DNA from: Lunularia cruciata
Lineage: Eukaryota; Streptophyta; Marchantiopsida; Lunulariales; Lunulariaceae
Assembly (NCBI GenBank): GCA_948567375.1
Contig: OX419758.1
Location: 35,283,001 to 35,347,000 of the forward strand
Direction of reading: 5' to 3'
Length of the DNA: 64,000 nt
Numbering within the stretch: the stretch's first letter is position 1; the number at the start of each line of letters is the position of its first letter. Below the pieces are notes generated by a model. The model did no database searches. It was given only the letters and a program-made list of their open reading frames with translations, and was not told where the DNA came from. Position numbers and translations under genes: made by a program. Of the stretch, positions 43,858 to 56,800 are shown one piece after another.

Positions 43858-44340
43858 ACATAAAATTTAGTACAAAAATCACCCATCAAAAGGATGTTCT
43901 CCAAAATGTAGTTTGGAGAAACATACTAATGAATAGAGAAATGTTGTAGTATACGCAACATCTTCCAAAACACACCAAAACGGGGATCTTGGAGACCTTG
44001 ATCTCGGCCAACATGGATATGTCCCTAACATGGCCATCCAAAAATCACTAAATAAATAAGACCATGTCTCTCCAAATCATGCATCCTAAGCAAGGAAATG
44101 TTTGCTGATAGGGTCTTCTGGTAAACCCTTGACTATTGATATTGGTAATAACTCAAGATACCAATAACCCAAGTGTGCCACATGATATAGAGAGACTTAC
44201 CTAGCAATCTCATCTCTCTCCATATAAAAGTACCTCTATACTTGTATATCTGCATGTAATACCACAACTAGTACAATGTTAATCCCACCAAACAACTCCA
44301 ATAGACATACTCTCTCTATTGGATATTGCCAAGCAATGAG
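43858..44340 (-). pseudogene. P3 cytosine-5 DNA methyltransferase-like domain, decayed
   Basis: Minus strand, between protease and RT of P3. Motif I-like VCLLELFGGIN at 44310-44278 (AdoMet-binding loop). After a frameshift, motif IV-like LVIFGWPC-stop-GH at about 44039-44019, where the catalytic Cys codon is kept and the expected Gln is TAG; then GLQDPRFGVFWKMLRILQH; then motif VI-like YILENIL (43910-43890) with the Glu-Asn pair kept. Spacing I to IV is about 93 codons and IV to VI about 43, within the range of C5 methyltransferases. Motifs VIII-X are not visible, probably lost at the V insertion. Such domains are known in some algal and protist retrotransposons; presence here is read from the motifs. 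Not active in this copy. Confidence 0.7.
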
Positions 44341-44649
44341 TGTGGTGTCCAAATGTGATAATGTGATAGACTATGGAGGCTAATCCTCACATTGGTCTCC
44401 TAGTGGTACAAAGGCTCCACTCTAAGCTTATTGCACCAACTGATCTACATGCTACTGTAATGCCTCCTTTGAACTCCACAATGGAATATCCAAGGTGGAT
44501 GGAACAATCCCACTTGTACTCCAAATCCAAGTGATCTCCTTGGTACTAAAATATCCTCTTCATGGGCATCCTCCCCCAATAAGTCACAAGGCCAAGTAAT
44601 AGAAGAACTAAAAGCTAAAATTGATACCATGGTCCTTGATTGTAGTGAG

Positions 44650-45120
44650 CCAAAACTACCACTACTAAAGCATATTGGTAGGTAACATACTTATCACCTA
44701 TCAATCACCTGACTGCCAACCTAGTCTATATGAGGTTGTTTCCTCCCAATAGTCAATTTTGAAACCCATGGGGTATAATATTGCTCCACCAACTAGCACA
44801 TCATATGACTCAGCTACTATCACAATGGCTTGGGCTTGAGCTTTCACCATAGAGCTATCATTAGGATGACCATGCTGAATTTGGATAATAAGCTTTGCAC
44901 ATGTGATGTATTATGTAGAACCACCTCCTAGAGATATCTAGATCTAAAATGGACACCTCTCTACATTGGTCTTCCATAGCTCTAGACCAACAATTACAGA
45001 CTTTCCCAACATAAATTGCGTATGCACTAGAGTCTAATAAGATCCTCTATGGTGTATAGACCTTCCTTTAAGGTTCCACCAAACGGAAAATCCCCCTCTA
45101 GTTATCCAATAGGACAACTC
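44650..45120 (-). pseudogene. P3 protease, decayed
   Basis: Minus strand: RILLDSSAYAIYVGK (about 45010-45060; the DSGA-type active site reads DSSA) and SYDVLVGGAILYPMGFKIDYW (about 44740-44830). A Trp-Gln-Ser-Gly-Asp end follows. Precedes the methyltransferase-like domain. Confidence 0.65.
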
Positions 45121-47230
45121 TAGGTGTGAATTATGCTTGCTCAAATGCAAGTCTAGTTGGTAACTCCTCCAATCTACCTATTATTGCTTGCCATAAACCA
45201 TTGGTCACTAAGCTCCTAAGCTCCTAAGCCAAGTCAGCTCCACTATCAACCACCTCTTTTCTAGAAGCAAGAACCACATCATCCTTTCTCTCACAAAGTG
45301 TGGCAGCCAATTAGAACACTAGAGCTAGGTCAACTCCCAATGAAAACATGTCATTGGTTGAGAACAAAAGGAAAGTGAAAAATCAACTAAGCCACCCGCA
45401 ACATTGTGCTTGACTCACTCTATATAGTAGTAGGTGGCTATTAGCATTTAGTCTCTCATGCACTCCATCATCACCTACCGCACTTGCACTAGGACATCTA
45501 GGAGCCATAAATATTTTTTATAGTGCCTCATAGAGTGTAAAAGACTAGAGGAGTCTTATCTGTCTACCAACTTCTCCTCTCTATGGGTCCAACTCCATTG
45601 ATACTCCTCTAGGCTCTGGAGCACATACTACACTCCTAGTCACTATGGCAGATGCATCTACTTGTGTTGCTTTGCACATAAAGTCCAAGATGTCTCTATC
45701 ACCAATATATAGGTAGAAGCCTCAACACCCAAATCTGATCTCCTCTAAGCTAAGGTCATGCTAGCCAATCTCTACTCTAATTGCTCAATTTGAGTAGCCA
45801 TGGCTATATCAAAAGTAAGGGTAGGTATTGCACCCCTACTAGCTATGGATCATCTACCACCACCTCTACCACCTTGTCCTCCATGACCTAGAGCTACTCT
45901 ACCACTTTGTAACTCTTGGTGAAGGTCAAAGCATCAATTAACAATGTGACTAAATCTGTGGCAATGGTCACAATGTCTTTGTGCTGGTTGGGATGCACCA
46001 AAGGTATTGTATCTTTTACTTTGAGTGCACTCTCTCTTGTGGTGAGGTCTACCACAAGTCCAACAAGCAACACCACTACTCACTAGTTGTTGTTGACTTG
46101 AAAATGAAGGTAAGGTTCTAGTTACACTAGGCCGTCCATGCTCTTCATAGGATATGAGCGGTCCACTCTATCCTTAGAAGCCAACATGGCATAGTGCACT
46201 CTATTGCACTCTTGAAGAAGTAATAGTTTTGTATGAGGTCTCCCTACCAAATACAGATCTTACCACTCTCTCCTCTACCATGTTGAGCTAAATGCGCTCA
46301 GCCAAACTAAAGACCATTGCCAAAGTGGTGAAGTAGCTTGAAATATGTAGCATCACATACTCTACAAAGTAACTCCTTGTCCAAGATCCCATACCAAAAT
46401 TGGGCTGCTTGGGCCTTAGTAACTCCTTGAGTGAAACTGATAAGCCATCTCATGCAAGTGGATGCCTTACATAGGCTCTCTCTCCAGCCTTTCATAGGAA
46501 TTCTTGGAAGCTCCTTAGCTTGTTAGCCCGCCCTCCTTGGTAGTTCTACCTCAAGCACTAGAAGAACTCCATAATGGGTTAAACCTTGGTACTACACCAC
46601 CTTCTATAGTAGTACCTCCACTTGTAGTAGCACCATCTCCAACTAGTGCACCTCCACTAGATCCATCGATGTTATTAGAGCTAGAAATTGTGGGTATTTC
46701 CAACCTACTCTTAGCAATCAAGCTTGAAGTGATAGAGATATAGTTTGGAGACCAATATTATCTCCATAGCTTGATCTCCTCTAGTAAGCTCTCCTAAACT
46801 CTTGTCATCCATAGTCATCCATTGGTAGACCCTCCAAGTGTTGAAACAACCCTTTCTGTACCATGAACGTATTGCATCTGTTGTAGATCACACCAACTAT
46901 CAAACTCCTAGATGAAGTCATCCAACTCAATGGTACCCACTATGCCAAAGTAGTTTATGGGACCTTTGAAGACCCCATAAATCTTGTCCATGTCCCACAA
47001 CAACAATGTGGACACACCAAGTACACTCTTAACAAAATCAACTCATGTACCAAACTCCAACTCAAAGTCAATCCCTTTGCTCATTGAGACCTGAGATACA
47101 AATTGATATTGAGTGCCACTTTGAGTAAAACCACTATATATAGTAGTGCTATCTCCTCTGGAATCCCTAAAGAACTCCATCATGACAATATAACTCAAAC
47201 TACAACCATAACCACCACAAGTACCCAACC
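45121..47230 (-). pseudogene. P3 gag, decayed, with two zinc knuckles
   Basis: Minus strand. Capsid-like FGIVGTIELDDFI and EFDSWCDLQQMQYV (about 46890-46970), long linker, then two CCHC knuckles: CWTCGRPHHKREC (about 46064-46027) and CDHCHRFSHIVN plus a downstream Cys (about 45972-45935). A region ATQIEQLE ... RLASM (about 45760-45810) is closely matched by the + strand scrap at 60530-60920. Many stops. Confidence 0.7.
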
Positions 47231-47950
47231 AAGGACCACCAACACCAAGTGCCCCACCAACTGAACACCACCCACTAATGTAACACTAACTATGACAACT
47301 ACACTAGAGGAAAGGGTGACATGTAACCTACCATCATAACATGCACTCTCACGGTCTGCAAGTCATCCCTTCCTACCTCACCAAAGAGAAACATAAGTAG
47401 TTTGACTAGTCATCACTTCAACCTCACTATCAAGAGCACACTAGAGCACCAACGCTGTAAAGTCAAGGCATCTCACACAAACATGATACACAAAGAAGAA
47501 GCAAAGAATGGAGGGGGTCCAATCATAAGAAGTCTTAACAAAATCCTTCATCTCATAAATTAACATTATATTGACTCAACCACCATTTGGCATTTGACAT
47601 AATAGGAGTGTCTACTTATTTCCTAAGCTACCAAGATCACCAAGAATGGGATCAAATTACCTCTCCTAGCCAAAGCTACATGTGTATAGGTATCAATGGA
47701 ATAGTTACTAGGACAACAAGTGAAGGTGGACTAGTTGACTAGTGCACTAGTCTAGGAACCATAGATATGGAATTCAAACCTTGTTGCACACAATCTAGAA
47801 GGGTGTGTAGATTTTGCCAAACAATGACCAAAAAAACTAATCTAAAACTAGCTAGCGTAAACAAGCTAGCCCTTTGTAACCTCTCATATCCCATAGCACT
47901 AAACCAAATCTGGGGCAAAATCAGACATAAATTTGACATAACTCCTCTAT
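47231..47950 (-). other. P3 leader or 5' LTR region, unresolved
   Basis: AT-rich, no coding frame. Position upstream of P3 gag suggests leader and 5' LTR, but I cannot match it to the partial 3' LTR at 32238-32645, nor find a clear primer-binding site. Confidence 0.35.
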
Positions 47951-49782
47951 AATTAGTTGAGTGCCAGATCCTCTGCTAAATCTCCACACGAGCCAAATTA
48001 GAAATACCACCAACATTCTTGATTTCTATACCCAAATCACGCTCAAACAAATCAATACTTGATTATTCACTTAACGCTCTATCTACTGTCAAACCACACC
48101 CACTCTCGCCCAACAAAATCTAAAGAATTCCCCTTGTGCACAAAATTTACAAGGAGTTGTAATTTTGCAATAATGAGTGTCATGCAATGTCCGTATCTTG
48201 GAACAGTTTTGAAATGGCACCGGAAATTTTCAACAGGATGAATTTCAAATTCACCGCAACTTTGCCAATCTTGCACCTTCTTTTGAGACTGGGATGTTGG
48301 CCTTTCCAATTGCGTCGATTGCTGCAATTCTTTCCGGTTTTGTTTACTTTGTGAGGTTCAAGTTGAGCTGCCGTACCCTTTTCCCAACGTGACTAATGTC
48401 TCTCCTTTTCTAATGTGTATTGTGGGCAGCTGTCTTCCGGAAGCCGCTTTTTTCCTTCTGCCTCTCATTTGGTCAACATTAACTTGAAAGTTCCGTAAGG
48501 AGAGAATATTACTTCTGGATTCCGAACTTTGGGCACGTTCTGCGCTGGCAACCTGATGATCCCTTGTTCTAGCGGTCCACGTACTGCCTACTCCGAGTGT
48601 TGTCCAGTATAAAGGTGTCAACATCCAGATAGTCCACGTGAAGACGCGGAGCAATTTCGTTGCGGAGTCCACATTTTCCTTCCACTTTGCTCGAAGAATC
48701 TTAGGCTGGACAGCATAACTATAACATCACTTGGATGCAACTGAAATCCTGCTCTCTCGACGGCAGAGTTGCCAAGTTTGCCTTGGTGCATTTTTCTCGA
48801 CGCAATGACCTGATGGTATATATCGTATGGAGGTTACATTCTTGAAGTCAAGTTTGCTTCTCTTTATTGCGAAGTGACTGCCGACTAATCCGTCCAAAAG
48901 TAGATGGAGACCGGTCACATTGTTTGTATTGGGGCTTAGCCCCATTTTACCTATTTTGGCTCACCCTTGTACGGGTTTGATGGGGTTTTCCATCCTTCGT
49001 GACGCGGTCGCCCTTTCCACTTATGGGGCCGCCATATTTGACTCTCACGACACGTTAGCATGTCACGGCAGCAGTGACTTCTCTGCATGTATATCGAGCG
49101 TTCTTGTGGTTTTGCTTTCACTCTCACTTCTCCTGGCGACTCGCGCAGCGAATTCTGGGACGGAATCGCACAAGTTTGTTCTCTAGACCGTTTAAATCTA
49201 GCATAATAAATCAAGGCAATGCTAGATAGTACCCGACAGCAGAGTTTCTGGCTCTCTGGATCGTAACGAACCCGGAAAGCACTCTGTTTCTGACAGCACC
49301 AGGGAGTGTTCCAGGGTAGTTGTACCATTATAATGTCCTGTTAGGGTAGACATCTGATGAGTCTATATTCCGACAGTAGTTCTGTTTCTAGCGTACCAGA
49401 GGAATCCAAAGAGAGACAACTGTTCTAGCTTAAAACATTTCCCTTGTCTCCTGTGGTGCTGGAAGGTAATTTAATGTTAAAGTAGTGGACTCTTTAAAAC
49501 AGATTCTTTGGAACTTTCACAGATGTCAAAATTTGGAGAGTATAAGACGAATGTCTGACAAGTGTTTGGTGAGATGTTCCGTCAGTGCTTCTCCCTAGAA
49601 TCCGTCTGGCTATGTATGGTGGCTGGGTTCATGAATACTATTGGAATTCGTAATTGCTCAGTTATCTGTAACATACATAACAAAGTGAGAGTTCACTACA
49701 ACCGGCCATCGCCTGCATTAACTATGCAACCAGTTTTACTTCAACGGTTCAAATTTCAGTGGTTAGGTAGCCTACTGTAAGC
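47951..49782. other. Low-copy-looking DNA with CpG, no supported gene
   Basis: Base texture changes here: more CpG and GC, no match to the repeat families of the window. ORFs 48358-48672 (minus) and 48920-49186 (+) exist but lack homology, codon or context support. Could be host intergenic, intron or 3' flank of the candidate gene at 49783-50702. Confidence 0.4.
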
Positions 49783-50702
49783 TTACTCTCGCTCGTAAAG
49801 ATATGCTTCATATTTTCCAGTGGTTTCCGGAAGGTCCCTTTCTTCGGGGATCCTCTCCTTCTCATTCTTTTCTGTGAGATGTCTCATTACTTCCATCAAC
49901 GCGCTGCATCTGCAGGCCCAAGTCCGTGTTAAGAATGACGTAAGGTGACTCACCCCTATTCCCTTCAAGGTGCAGTGAGAGTTAGTCGAACTAAGCAAGC
50001 TCAGATAGAGTCTTGTCCCAGAGATTCGTCTAGCGAGCGACGAACGAATTGAGTTGTTCAATTGGTTCAACATCAACGACTTAAATCTTGTCGAATTAGA
50101 ACTATGCCTTGTACCAATTCAAAGTGAAGGATCTGTCCTTCTCCCTGTAATTCCTTCTTGACAGACTTCAAAGAAGTCTAATCAGCGTAAGCAGTCGGGT
50201 GATTACGTCTGTGAGGTGGTGTATGGTGAAAAAAGGGTTAATAGCTACTGAGTCGTGCTGGACAAGCGAAGCACCTGATTCCATTCATTATGCGGAGCCC
50301 CAATAATCTCTGGCTTTTAAAGAGATACAATATGTGAAGTTTTTCCAACTCCCCGTGCTGTGGTGGCCGAAACTCAAAAGTGCTGATTACTATCGCTGTG
50401 GAATTTCAGGACACTCATACAGACACGGTCGCCTACGGTAGAGACTCGGAAAGGATTCCATGCATACCGAATATACGATTCTTTTGGTGCATCATGGTCA
50501 GCTCCATCTCCTCAACTTTCAGCTGCAAGTCCTGGATTTGGAGTTGAAACCTCTCCAGTTCCTGCTTCCATATACCAATATTGACTTCCTCCACTTGGTC
50601 CTCTTGCTGCTCTCGAACAATGGCGGACACGAGCCCCATGTGTCCATTGATCACAGCCTCTCGGACCTCATGCTCCAATTCCTCTCTCAACTTCTCCCCC
50701 AT
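49783..50702 (-). CDS. Candidate host gene, two exons, 130-aa coiled-coil protein
   Basis: Exon 1 is 50702-50437 (ATG in an AACAATGG context, 88 codons plus 2 nt) ending CTACC|GTAGGC. Exon 2 is 49909-49783 after ...GGCCTGCAG and runs 41 further codons to a stop. The phase fits exactly: two bases from exon 1 plus one from exon 2 make a proline codon; an alternative acceptor 6 nt on would also keep frame. The protein starts MGEKLREELEHEVREAV and is rich in Glu, Lys and Leu heptads (QELERFQLQIQDLQLKVEEM), then a charged tail ending GKYEAYLYERE. Upstream on minus the leader region has a telo-box-like AACCCTAAA complement (50949-50957). I recognise no family; intron and expression are inferred. 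Confidence 0.45.
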
Positions 50703-51640
50703 TGTTCAACTCTCTACTTCCACTGTCCGATGACGGTTCGCGCCGGACTCGTCAAGGCCTAACCGAATCAGAACGAGTAAAACAAAGTTCGGCTTGGTTC
50801 GCCACGAGAATCTCTGCAACACAAGTCAAGTCGAACGCCAGAGTGCTGAGACAAGTCGAACAGAATTTCAACAGACAAAAGACGACTCAATCTCGATGCT
50901 CTCTTTACGTCCTCTAATTCAGAACCGTAATCGAGTTGCTGTCTGCGGAACCCTAAATACGGAGAACGAGCAGATGGCTTTGAGTGGTCGCTTCAATATC
51001 TGTGAAAGATTGAATCCCTAAGCAACGAGAATTGCCTAGTATGTAACTTTTAAACTCCTATGCAGCCTTTCGTTCTGCGGTCGGACGAACGATGAAAGCT
51101 CCGAAAGACAGGCAGTTGAGATAACTGATATTGACAGCTGCTAATCCCTGCCGGCCGAACTGAGACTTCGTTTACGTTTCACATCTCCGCTTTCAAATCC
51201 TTCCGCTTTGCATTTCCACACATTTCGCCACTCAAATGAATTGCCTCGTCATTTCTCACTGCCAGTTGTCAGTTTTCTGTACAGATTTTTCTGCATTGAA
51301 TACATAAAGGGGTTTCAAATATAGCATATATGGGACAGGTAGGATTCAATAAAAGTTTGAAGGGTAATTGGTATAACGTGGGATGGATAGTAAAACCCGG
51401 GATCAAAAAGTTCATTAGGGTGCTTATAATAGTAACCATAAAGATTATATTGGGATTGAAATCATGACCTGTGGAGTTAAGGGGGGAGGGTGCATTTCTT
51501 GCATGTATCCCGGATATATTAATTTTAATTTCACATTGTCGCTTGATTTTGAATTGATCTCATTGCCTAATTTTGAATTTTAATTCCAATTAATGACATT
51601 CATTAAGAAGACAGCCAAAGCTAATCTAACTTGTTCAACA
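50703..51640 (-). promoter_or_regulatory. Possible promoter/5' UTR region of the candidate gene
   Basis: CpG-containing DNA upstream of the ATG at 50702, with a telo-box-like element at 50949-50957 and AT-rich TATA-like text (ATATATGCTATATTTG complement at about 51318-51335). No repeat match. Assignment is speculative. Confidence 0.3.
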
Positions 51641-52010
51641 TCACTACTACACTAGCTCAGGTTCACATTGCTTCTCTGCCTCATGTTCCCTTGCGAGCTC
51701 CCCTTGCTCTTTCCTCCTCTTCTTGATAGACACGGTGAGAGCAATGTGAATGCAAATTTGACAGTGGAATCCGAGTTCCCCCTTATCTTTACTCTTTGTT
51801 CCTCTATTTGATATTGCAAAGTGTGTGAGTGCTCTTTGCTCCTCTACTTGATATTGCAATATGTGTGAGTGCACTGTGAGAGCAATTTTGATGGTGGAAT
51901 CCCAGCTCCTCTTACTCCCTACTCTTCCCTCTGAAATACCTTATGATTCTCTCAATACATGTGACTTCTATAGTTTAATCGATAAGCATTATAGTCATTC
52001 TAGGTGGATC
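51641..52010. other. Spacer with short internal repeats
   Basis: Two similar segments (CTC-TTTG-x-TCCTCTA-x-TTGATATTGCAA at about 51791 and 51836, and GTGAGAGCAAT at about 51735 and 51866) suggest an old local duplication of about 45-130 bp. No coding frame supported. Confidence 0.45.
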
Positions 52011-53117
52011 TAAGCCATTAGGGATCCTAATTTGGCTTACAGGATGTAGTTACTCTATGTGTGATAGAGAAATGTTATAGCATGGCTATATTGATGCTCC
52101 TTGTGAACTCTTATCCTCTATCAAAAACTAACTCTAAAGTGCACCCAAACCTAGTGATAATGCATTTGTAAAGAAATCTATCAACTTCATCTTCATTCTT
52201 GTCCCTCAATTGTCTAGTCTCAACCCACTTGGTAAGGTAATCAATAAACTACCACAATGTATTGATTGTCATTGTGGTTCTATTGAAAGAATCTACAAAG
52301 TCAATTCCTCACTTCTTAAAAGGTCTTAGCAATAAAATTGATCTAAGAGGGAGAGTGGAAGTAGATTTTCTAGCAAAAGCTTGACAAACATTACAAGTTT
52401 TACAATAATTACGACAATCCTTGAAAATCTCACTCCAATGATAACCTACATCTAGAATCTTGAAAGGAGTCACATTTTCTACAAAGTGTCTCCCATACAC
52501 TAAACTTTCATGAAACTCCTTTATGAGTAGGATAGACTCTTCCTTACGGACTATTCTTCAAAGTAGACCATCTGTTCCTTGGTGAAAAAGAATATTCTCC
52601 ACCATTATGTAAGATCTAGATCTTGCTACAATGGCCTTCTTCTCCCTAGCATGCACTCTTTCTAGATAGTTATTTATTGTAACAAAGTCCACAATCCCCT
52701 TGTACTCCATCGGAACCTCTTGAGTGATTGAGATTATCATGAGCTCCTCATTCAATAAGAAATCATCCACTAGTTCAACTCCATCATGATCATGGGCTCT
52801 AAATAACAAATAATCATTTGCATGTTTCTTCCCTAGCCTATCCTCAATGGTGTAGTCATACTCAAACAAGAGTATCATCCACCTTGCTACCTTCCTTTCC
52901 ACATTAGGCTTGTTAAAGATGTACTTCAAAGCCTTGTGATCCATGAAAATGGTGGCTTTCCCTCCAATCAAGTAGTGTCTTAACTTCTTGAGACCAAAGA
53001 TCACTACCAACCCTTCTCTCTTTGTGTAGTAGTTCTTTTCTACTAAAACCATCTATCTACTAGCATAAGCTATTGGATGATCATGTCTATCTTGGTCTAA
53101 TTGACTAGGAGTGTATC
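52011..53117 (-). pseudogene. T1 copy 3: RNase H and integrase part
   Basis: Minus strand. RNase H at 53052-52558 (EKNYYTKREGLVVIFGLKKLRHY, FMDHKALKYIFNKPNVE) is open over 164 codons and has Tyr where young T1 has its TAG. Then integrase zinc domain GYHWSEIFKDCRNYCKTCNVCQ (about 52380-52450). The copy ends near 52011, soon after the second catalytic Asp region, by truncation. Confidence 0.9.
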
Positions 53118-53859
53118 TATAATATTCTGAGGATAGAGAAACACAATAGAGAAAACACAAATTTCACACTCAAACTCCGACGCTCCAAAGGAGCACCTTC
53201 TCATTATTATATAGCCAAAGAGGATCTCCTCCAAGGAAGCTCCACCATAGGATTAGGTACATGGATAGGTGACCTATCAATGAGCTCCACCCTTAGATTA
53301 CTTGCTTGGATGGGTGACATGTCAATCTTGGTCCCATCTGGTTGGTCAAATAGGTTTTGACCAAAGGGAATCTTTTAGGGAATCTTACTATAAGAATCTC
53401 ATAATCACGTGGATGATGCACCATTGGAAAATTCTTGATGAGACAAACTTGGGAGGATTTCAATGCCAACCCTTCCTTTATTAGGAGGAAACCCATAGAT
53501 TTTCAAGGCCTAATTCATCCGTTCAGACTTCCAAAATTGCCTCTGAAGTTTTCAAGCCTATTTTGACTTCTGCCTTATTAGTGGAAGTGCTCTTTTGGCA
53601 ATACCTCTATCTAATCTACATTTTCTATCATGTGTAACATCCTTCCAGATATCACCACCCCAAGTCTCACCTTTAGATCATATGCTTAGCTATTGATTCT
53701 AGAGTTTCCAAGCATGTTTCAATTTTTGGCCTATTAGTAGAAGTAATCTTTTGGTGATACCTTTGTCTGATTTACTTAGTCCATAATGTATAGAATCCTT
53801 CCAGATGTTACCAAAATAAATTTCATCTCTAGATCATATGTCTAGCTATTGATATTATA
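53118..53859 (-). repeat. Solo LTR of C2 family
   Basis: 742 bp, same length as the C2 5' LTR, minus orientation (TATAATATC at 53859 to CAGAATATTATA at 53118). Flanked by GTATC (53113-53117) and GCATC (53860-53864). Interrupts the RNase H of T1 copy 3 at its TDAS motif. Confidence 0.9.
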
Positions 53860-56800
53860 GCATCTTATAGCTACATTAGAAGCATTAGTGTAGAGGATGA
53901 AAGGTTTACTCTAATCAGGTTTAGCAAGAATTGGAGCCACAAAAGGGGATTTCTTGAGCTCCTCAAAAGCTTTGAGAGCCTCCTTGTCCTCCAAAATCAC
54001 CATGTATTCTACACCCTTCTTCATATACATGGTCAATGCATAAGCCTTGTTGGAAAATGAAAAGATAAACCTCCTATAGTACCCAACCATTCCCAAGAAT
54101 TGGTGTAACTTTGTCAAGCTTCAAAGGAATGGAAGGTCAGAGATTTTCCTTACCTTCTCAAGATAAATTGCTATTCCATCCTTGGAAATGATGTGCCCCA
54201 AAAGTAGACCTTCTTCACAACCAAAAATGCATTTCTTTGGGTTGAGTGTTGCATTTGCTTCATTTAAGCCTTGCAAGACCTTGATCAAGTGCTCAAAGTA
54301 CTCCTCCTTGCTCCCATAGACACAAAAGTCATCAATGAAGTCTCTCACAATTTCTTAATGAAAGTTTCAAACACCTTATTCATAAACCATTGGAATGTGG
54401 TTGGAGCATTGCAAAGCCCAAAACAAATGACCTTGAAAGCATAAGTCCCCCAAGGTGTGATGAATGTAGTAAGTTGTTAATGCCTTGGTGCAATCTTGAT
54501 TTGGTTATACTCACTATAACCATCTCCAAAATTATACCTCTCAAATGACCTACAACTTCCTCCAAAGATCTCATCAATGAATGGCAAAGGGTAATAGTTT
54601 TTCTTAGTAACAACGTTGAGCTTCTTGTAATCTACACATACCTAAAGCTTGCCATTATTTTTCTTCACAATCACAATTAGACACCCATTTTCAATTCTCC
54701 ACCTTAAAGATAAATCCGGCCTCCTTGAGCTTATCAATCTCCTCCTTCACAACCAAAGCTATTGGTAGGCTAATGTGATGTTGCTTTTGGCATACTTGTC
54801 TTGCATATAATTCTACCTCTATCATGTGCTCCTCCAAGGTTACTTCCTTTAGATCCTTGTAGTTGAAAGTAAACACATGGATGAACCTTTGGAAAATCTC
54901 CTCAAATCTCACCTTCTCCTCCTTGGTAACGTTTGGATCATACTTGAGGGTAGATAACCTCCTCTCTATCTCTTCAAGTGTCAATGATGATTTATTTGGG
55001 TCCAAAACCTTTGGCTTAGGTGAAAAATCCATAGCACACAAGGGAAACACATCTAAATCAGATTTAGATTCATCCTCCTTTGTGGAAGTATCTTCGTCCA
55101 TGCTTGTGTTCACACTTGAAGCTCCTTCTTTTGAATTTGATTCCCAATAATCAAAAGATGATGTATTTGTAATCAAATGTAAAATATTGGTGGTGTTAGT
55201 CACAAGAACTATAAATCAATGGTTTGATGCCCAATCCTCAAGTCCTTGGTGTCATTGATCAGTTGTGTGTGTTTCTCTCAACCATGGCCTCTCAAGAGTC
55301 AAATCATAGTTTGAATCCTTCAAGTCATGAGATTTTCTTCATCCTTCAACTCCTATAATTGAAACTACCACCTTATCTATCATTCCTATTGGTCAATTCC
55401 TTGTCATGCTTGCCACATATTTTGAAGGTCTAGAGGGTATTATACCCAAATTCTTCATCAAGCTCTTTAAAATAGTATTCATTGCAAATCCTCCATCAAC
55501 AAGTGCATCCTTGATGTAGTGACTATTCACTCTCACATCAATCTTGGAGGCACATTCACAAGCCTAGCATGGTGCTAGTTTGGCATCCAAAGCCTCCTTT
55601 GATATTGGAGCTTTTTCTTTTGCTTTCTTCTTCCTCTTGCTCCTTGTAGAGCTCAAACAACCTCTAAGCTCCTTTCTCAAGGTAAAATTCAAAATGATCA
55701 ATTGGCTCATTGTGATGTTAGCCTTGTGACTACAAACATACTCCACACATTGTAATTCTATTGTTGCTTTGAGATCAAGAAGTCCTCCACTCTCAAATTC
55801 TTCCTTGGAGTCTTTATTTTTGATGGTTTTGAAATGCAAGTGCAAGTGCTCCTAGTATACGTAGGAGTATCCTCACTAGGAGTAAATTCTTGAGAAGAGT
55901 GTGCATTCTCTAGAAAGTGAGCTCTATTTTTCTCTTGTGTCAAAAGATCTAAATTAAGACCTTTGGAGTTTGAGCACTCTCCCTTCTCATACTTGCTCTC
56001 AACCACATATATGGATGTTATCTCCTTACCTTTGTTTTGATTAAGAGCCACTTGGGTTTCACTACCTCTCTCTTTCCCTCTATTGGCTTCCTCATAACCC
56101 TTTCTTCCATGGTAAGTAGAATTTGAGCAATTCCTTTAATATGACCTCTTTCTTTACAACCAAAACAATTTCTATCATTGAAATTGTTGGTTGGTTGGCA
56201 TCCTCTATATGGTTGGCATCTCTCCATATTCTGGTCACCTCTCTCTTCTCCCATAGTTGTACATTCATCTTGAGATCTACAAGTTATTATGTGAAGGTTT
56301 GAAATGGATCTTTTGGTAGAGGCGTGCGAACCGGAGCAACAACTACTTGTGGTGCAACCCTTGCCACCAAGTATTAGAAATTACACCACATTTGTAGCTT
56401 TGAGGAGAATACACAACCTCCTTCACCACCAAATCACTTTCATCCCCTTCTAAAATATCCTCCATATGTATTGCAATCTTGATAATTTCAACCTTGGAAG
56501 AAGGTTTCTCATATCTCACCTTGCTTCTAATATATGGTCTCAACCCTCTCACAAAATCTTTGGTGAGCATGGCTCCTATGCCAATCATAATAGTCTCCAC
56601 ATCATCTTCACTCTTCCTCAACATTATGCAAAACTTGGACTCTAACTTCTCCACTATTTTGGCATAAACTCTCACTTTCTCTCCATCCTTGCTTAAGGAA
56701 TGTACTTTCACTTATCAATCTCTCATAACTCTCATTTGGAAGAAAATTCTCAATGATTGCTTTAGTCAAACTCTCCCAAGACTCTTCTTGCCCATCTCTC

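Noticed and set aside
48358-48672. 104-codon ORF on minus as a further exon of the candidate gene
   Set aside because: The two-exon model already ends in a stop at 49783; no splice connection is needed or obvious.
48920-49186. ORF with a hydrophobic, membrane-like stretch on +
   Set aside because: No start context, splice or homologue support; an isolated ORF in non-repeat DNA can be chance.
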